NCBI GenBank assembly: GCA_944990035.1
Contig: CALYLX010000155.1
Coordinates: forward strand, 682,001-746,000
DNA: 64,000 nt
Direction of reading: 5' to 3'
DNA from: Clitopilus passeckerianus
Lineage: Eukaryota; Basidiomycota; Agaricomycetes; Agaricales; Entolomataceae
Shown in pieces: positions 58,944 through 64,000 of the stretch. How positions within the stretch are numbered: the first letter of the stretch is position 1; each line of letters starts with the position of its first letter. The notes under the pieces were generated by a model. It saw only the letters and a list, made by a program, of their open reading frames with translations. It searched no databases and was not told where the DNA came from. The position numbers were made by a program, and so were the translations under genes.

Positions 58944-61221
58944 ATGTCAGAGGAACCAACTTCAGCATCTCGACCGCTTTCCAATCTCTCCCACCGACCG
59001 TCCGCTGCTACGACATCCAGTCACATAGAAAAACGAAGCGTTGCTTCCCCAGGGCCTCCTAATCCATGTTCGGATTCAGGGGCAAGTGAAGTCCCAGGTG
59101 GTCTTGAAAAGCCCTCCACCATCTCCGCACCTGCGTCGGTCACTCTCCGAGCCCGGGCTAAGCCCAGTAAATCCAGAAGACGAGGGATTTTAGGATGGAC
59201 TATGAGTTTGGGAGCTGGGATCATCGGAGACATACGTGCTCGTGCCCCATGGTATATCAGTGATTGGACCGATGCATGGAATTATCGAGTTGTTCCAGCT
59301 ACAGCACTGATATTTTTCGCAAAGTGGTTTTCCAACCAAGTGCAACAGGCTTCTTCGCTCACATGCTTTTGTTCCCCAGCGTACTTCCTGGAATCGCTTT
59401 CTCTTTAGATCTCATCGAAACTACAGCACAGTATGGTGTAGCTGAGGTCCTTCTATCCTCCTTCATGGCTGCCTTCGTATTTTCCGTCTTTGGTGCTCAG
59501 CCTCTTACCATTTCTGGTGTTACCGGTATATTGCCTTCGCCATTTGATCAAGTCCATTCATCTAATATATCCTTTGAAGGTCCTATCACCGTCCTCAATA
59601 AGACCATTTATGACCTTCTAGAAGGCCGCAATGATGCCCCTAATTATCTACACTTCATCGGATGGGTGTACTTGTGGGCTGCTATCATTCATTGGGCCAC
59701 TGCCATTATGAACTGTGAGTCCCTATGTTTCGACAAGGGCCAACCAACTGAAAGTTAGCCCAGGGTGCAACTTCCTCAAATGCGTCACCATCTTCTCCTG
59801 TGATACCTTCGGCTTCTACGTGTCATGGGTTTACCTTCAATATGGCATACAAGTCCTCACCCGCTCATTTAAAGAATACCCGTCGGACGGCACACCCGTC
59901 GGCTCCTTTGTCTCGATCATACTAGCGCTTCTGATGCTCGTCACCTCCTTCCTGTTTCAATCCCTATCCCAGAAAACATTCTTTCATCGACATGTCCGCA
60001 TATTTTTGGCAGATTATGGGATGCCGATATCACTCATCGCTACATCCGGAATGGCATACTGGGGAAGGTTCAATTCGGCGAACCCAACGACTCTACCTGT
60101 TGGTGGAGCTTTCCAACCTGCTGGTGGTAGGGAGTGGCTCGTTAGGTTCTGGCAATTAGATGGGAAATGGGTTGGAATCGCGTTGCCGTTTGGGATCGTC
60201 CTATGGATTCTGTTCTTCTTTGATCATAACGTTTCCGCGAGTTTCCGCTGCTTCAAATTCTCTGTTCGCATTTCCTGATGCACACGTAGTCTTTGATGGC
60301 TCAAAGTTCTGAGTTTCCCCTTCGCAAACCACCGGGTTTCCACTGGGACTTCATCCTCTTAGGCGTAACCACCTTCATCGCCGGGCTTCTAGGCCTTCCA
60401 GCACCCAATGGCCTTATCCCGCAAGCCCCCATTCATACGACATCCCTTCTCATCACGAGTAGCCATCCGGTGCAAGAGAGAGATCTTGAAGAGAAACTTT
60501 CTCGCCCGCCCTCAACGCATCAGGAAGATCCAATGAAGGAACGCGAGAAGGTGGACTCTGCGGTAGTTCAGCCCGTACATGAGGTGCCAGCTGGTGTCGT
60601 GGAACAGAGGGTGTCGAACTTGGCGCAAGGCGCCTTGTGTCTCGTATTGCTTACAGGACCATTCCTGCATGTCCTCAGCCTCATTCCAAGGGGCGTACTT
60701 GCCGGCCTATTGTGAGTGAATGGATGCTTCTCGAAAGGCATGAACTAATCGTTCTTACAGCTGGTTCATGGGTGCCGACGCACTTCACACCAATGGGATT
60801 ACCGAGAAGTTGTACTATTTCCTCCGTGACAAGACCATGACCCCGCCGGATGAACCACTTCACAAAGTTCGCAAGTCAAGAATAGCACTTTTTGTTGCTG
60901 TGCAGCTCATAGGCTTTGGTGCCACCTTTGCAATCACTCAAACAATCGGTCAGTCTGGTCGTCTAATTCAGTGGAGGTGCATGTGGATTGATAGAAGCAT
61001 ATGTCCCCAGCCGCTATCGGGTTCCCGGTGATCATAATGTTCCTCCTGCCCTTGAGAATTTACGTGATTCCCCGGCTTCCGTTCACTACAGAGGAACTGG
61101 CGATACTCGACAGGCCAACGGCGTCTCCATTTGTGAGTTCCTATGGGCTAAGTACTATTGCTTGGATAAGAGGCTCATGTACGTTCGTCAGACGATGGAA
61201 TCAGTGGGTGGCACCTTGTGA
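58944..61221 (+). CDS. Borate/bicarbonate-type anion transporter (SLC4/BOR1-like)
   Basis: Seven exons (58944-59323, 59380-59714, 59764-60236, 60290-60711, 60761-60948, 61011-61132, 61192-61221) total 1950 nt, or 649 aa, in frame throughout. After a Ser/Pro-rich cytosolic N-terminus come the family landmarks: VLPGIAFSLDL, AQPLTISGVTG, CDTFGFYVSWVYLQ, the long FHWDFILLGVTTFIAGLLGLPAPNGLIPQAPIHT, GALHTNG-like WFMGADALHTNG, and the C-terminal AIGFPVIIMFLLPL. Some dozen membrane helices are expected. Yeast Bor1 exports borate at the plasma membrane; the same role is likely. The third intron (60237-60289) has a GC donor (GCGAGT), the only way to make the conserved DHNVSSL. Confidence 0.9.
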
Positions 61222-61469
61222 AGAGGATAGAAATTTGTTATCGTAGTATATGTCAATGTACCGCCGACTTTAGAGATTTCATGCAGTCTCAATGGATTGT
61301 ATTATGTGTGACAGAGGACAGCAGGCCCCATCAGCGACGCCGAACATGACGCTGCATGCTGCTGTTTACCATAAATACCATATGCATCAGCTAGACTGCA
61401 GGACGAACGGCAAATAGCCTCCAAAGGCTGGTGTCAAAATTCCTTCTGGAAACACTGAGTGAAGTCATG

Positions 61470-61868
61470 GGTCTTGTCCATGCATCAAGAAAGGCCGAGA
61501 AACCAGATTAGATAGACACAGTACTAGTACACTGATATATAAATATAGCTAGCAAACCAGAACGGAGATCTATGTACAGCTACAGATAATGGGGAGATTG
61601 TTAGAGGCGTCTTTCGGATGAGTGGAGTATGGTAAAGGATGCAGCGAGCCAGTGACGAAAACGGTGTCTAGAATATCGTAGTGTAACGTTGAGGACAAAT
61701 TGGGCTGGGATGTATGGTAGATAGGGGGAGCCGCTGTCAGAAGAAAGCAGATGAAACAAAACAATGGCAGTGAATATAACACAATAATCCCAGAGTACGG
61801 CCATGGTGCAAAGTGTCCCATATCTCAAGAACAAGACCCTGACTGCTGATGCTGACCGGCATGGGTCA
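61470..61868 (-). repeat. 3' end of the transcription factor gene, parent copy of the repeat at 58085-58448
   Basis: It covers the last 15 or so codons of the transcription factor and about 350 bp beyond its stop. The relation to the left copy is visible by eye at roughly 75%. Confidence 0.65.
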
Positions 61869-64000
61869 GTTCACTGACGTTGGTCAAGTAGGTCCCCCAG
61901 TCATCGAGCCTAAATCCAAGCGTCAGCAAAATCTTCTCCCTGGTGAAAATCATGAATAACGTACTCAAATCCAGTCGGGGCGGTGGACCACATCGACATA
62001 GTATCACCATCAATCAACGCCTGGATGTTGACATCCCCACCAATCCCACCATTAGGCCCCGCATTTGAACCGCTGTTCACAACAGTGGTATACCCCCCCA
62101 CCAACGCAGCAATGTCATGAGGCTGGCCACCCTGGATACCAGGTCCATTGACGCCGTTCAAGCCTCTGACTCCAGATCCAGCACCGCTAAAGGGCGAAGA
62201 AATTTGGTTGGAAGAACCACGAAATGCAGTAGACCCAGGGAAAAATCCCATCTGGTCGTACAGGAGCCCATCCACTATACCGAACGTTGATTCGGGAGGG
62301 ATGAATGCGGTACCCGTACCAGATCCTCCTTGAACAGCACTTTGTCCGGCAGTAGCAGCAGGATACCAATAGCTTGGGCTTGGCCCTCTATTTGCATCTG
62401 GAGCGGTGGTGGAGGTAGGAGCGAAGACGCTCTGTCCACCATTCAGTGGTACTCTCCCGAGTTCGTTGCTGTACATGGGTAAAGCATATGGGTAGGGGTT
62501 GGTGGAACCTGCTCCGTTTGCTGGCTGCATCTGTTGCGGCGAATGTCCTTGCTGCTGTTCCGAGTTATGCCTGCCAGTAACGCGTCGTGTACCGGCAACA
62601 GTACGTGGGCCAGCAGAAGGAGGGGAGGATGCGTTGCTACTGGTGGTAGGTGGGCTGGAAGCAGAGGAGTGTGACTGTGGTTCATCAGAGTCGCGGTCGC
62701 GTTTGAAGGCCGGCGGACTTGGTCTTGAAGGAAGGGGGAGGTCACCGACAGAGGCAAGTTCGTAAAGGATGTCCCTGAATGAGCGTAAGGTGAGTCCAGA
62801 AACAGGACCGAAACTAAGGGGGAACATACCATAACCTGCCAGACGAGTACCACTTGGCCTCGCAAACCCTCAGTGCTTGCATGCACTTATGAACATCAGC
62901 CATCTCCTTATTGGGGTCAATGTTCAACCCGGACCTCTTGCCTCCCCAGATGTTCAGCAGGAGGACGATTCCTGCCGTGAAAACCGCCATCTACAAAGGA
63001 ATAAGCACATTGAGCACGCGGTAGGAATGATAAAAGTGATGAACGCACACTGACCTGTACATGGGGCAAACAGGTCAGACTTCGTTTCCTCTGCACGTCG
63101 ATAATGTGACTGCAACTCCTTGCAGCATTTGTGCAGATAGCGAGCGACGGGAACGCCACTAGCGGACTTGGTTTTCTCGGGCTTGGGATGAACGGCCGGT
63201 GGATCAGGATTTGGATGTTGTAGTAGGTGCAGTATAGCAGAGCCGATTGGTTGAAGAACTGTAGGTCTTCTCGGTTGGGATCCCAACGCACTACAAGGAG
63301 ACGGAATATCGATCAGTTCGGAATTAGATGCATAGCACGAAAAAATAGACTTACGATGATCAGGCACACTGTCAACCCACTTGTTCAAGGCCGAGTCAAG
63401 TTCAGCGACTATATGTTGTTCCCATTGTTGGCCAACAAAACCCAGGAGAATTCTCGACTTATTAATCGAATACTACGACAATAGCGTCAGCAACTTATGC
63501 AGCGGGAGTAAAGTGGCATATGCTCACGATGGTACGAAGAAGGATAGCCAAGACCTGAGTCAGGCGAAGGTACAGGATGAAGTACGAGATGACCGAAGGT
63601 TTCCCTGCAGGCTGCTTGAACATCTGCTTGGGGTCGCTATGGTACCAGTATTCGTCGTCACATTCGACTGGGAAGTCGACGTCAAAGCTGAAGATATGAT
63701 TAGAATATGCTAGGAGGAAGGCCAGAATATGGAGACTTACTCCTCATCTTGAATGGCACAGGGCCTGCCCAAGGCGGAGCTGACCATTCTGTCCATGCAC
63801 ACCAGCACCCAGAACGCACGCTTCCACATCTCATCTTCAGCCGTCATCTTCAGCCTGTCGTATTTTCTTCTGTGGGCACCGACGTCTTGTGCAAGTCGGA
63901 TGCCAATGCCGACAAGAGTCCAACACGATTGAGGCGCTGAGGAGCCGTGCAAGAACATGGTTGCGAGCTGAAACAGACGCATATAGTCAGTCATAAGACA
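61825..64000 (-). CDS. Zinc-cluster transcription factor, 3' part (runs off the window)
   Basis: The gene enters from the right edge. The visible part is the fungal-specific transcription factor (middle homology) domain: LHGSSAPQSCWTLVGIGIRLAQDVGAHR (about 63880-63965), then LLGFVGQQWEQHIVAELDSALNKW, WDPNREDLQFFNQSALLYCTYYN and HRPFIP (63180-63460). A long Ser/Gly/Pro/Gln-rich tail follows, ending GFELDDWGTYLTNVSEL with the stop at 61825; the last intron has a GTACGT donor at about 61967. If that intron is not spliced the frame stops at 61910. The Zn2Cys6 DNA-binding domain would lie beyond 64000 and is not seen, so the class is inferred from the middle domain. Target genes are unknown. Confidence 0.82.

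Overview
The window looks like nuclear DNA from an agaricomycete (mushroom-forming class) basidiomycete. Genes carry many short introns (mostly 48-66 nt, GT-AG with a few GC-AG). The protein families are typical of that class: F-box/LRR proteins, DUF6533 membrane proteins, microbial-type sesquiterpene synthases, HsbA-like and CE4 secreted proteins, beta-trefoil and beta-propeller lectins, NACHT-ankyrin STAND proteins. No rRNA, tRNA or CRISPR was recognised. All gene models are hand-spliced from the sequence and have no transcript support.

Layout. 0-1.7 kb: end of a probable LTR, then a beta-trefoil lectin gene split by a 728-bp hAT-like element. 1.9-6.8 kb: no recognisable gene. 6.8-7.4 kb: a 601-bp repeat with an inverted, nearly identical twin at 45.9-46.5 kb. 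7.6-13.8 kb: two F-box-type genes around a cytochrome P450. 16.6-17.7 kb: terpene synthase 1. 18.5-20.7 kb: an orphan protein and a single-pass membrane protein. 23.7-25.4 kb: a DUF6533 membrane protein. 27 kb: an intact beta-trefoil protein. 28-34.6 kb: mostly repeat relics, a small secreted protein and a Tc1/mariner-like foldback element. 34.6-35.3 kb: an HsbA-like secreted protein. 36.2-38.7 kb: a NACHT-ankyrin protein. 39.4-52.6 kb: polysaccharide deacetylase 1, a DHHC palmitoyltransferase, terpene synthase 2, a seven-repeat beta-propeller lectin, terpene synthase 3 (frameshifted), polysaccharide deacetylase 2. 52.6-58.9 kb: gene-poor, with a small MITE. 58.9-64 kb: a borate/bicarbonate-type transporter and the 3' part of a zinc-cluster transcription factor, with a direct repeat of the latter's 3' end on the far side of the transporter.

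How the genes relate. The P450 and three terpene synthases suggest sesquiterpenoid chemistry, but they are spread over 40 kb among unrelated genes and two of the synthases have reading-frame defects, so this is a loose terpene neighbourhood rather than a proven cluster. Lectins, HsbA-like protein, deacetylases and the STAND protein fit surface, cell-wall and non-self-recognition functions.

The most unusual point is in the DHHC gene: the conserved Pro-Trp-Ile-Asn-Gln-Cys stretch can be made only if a single-nucleotide exon (T at 42333) is spliced in, or if one base is missing from the sequence.
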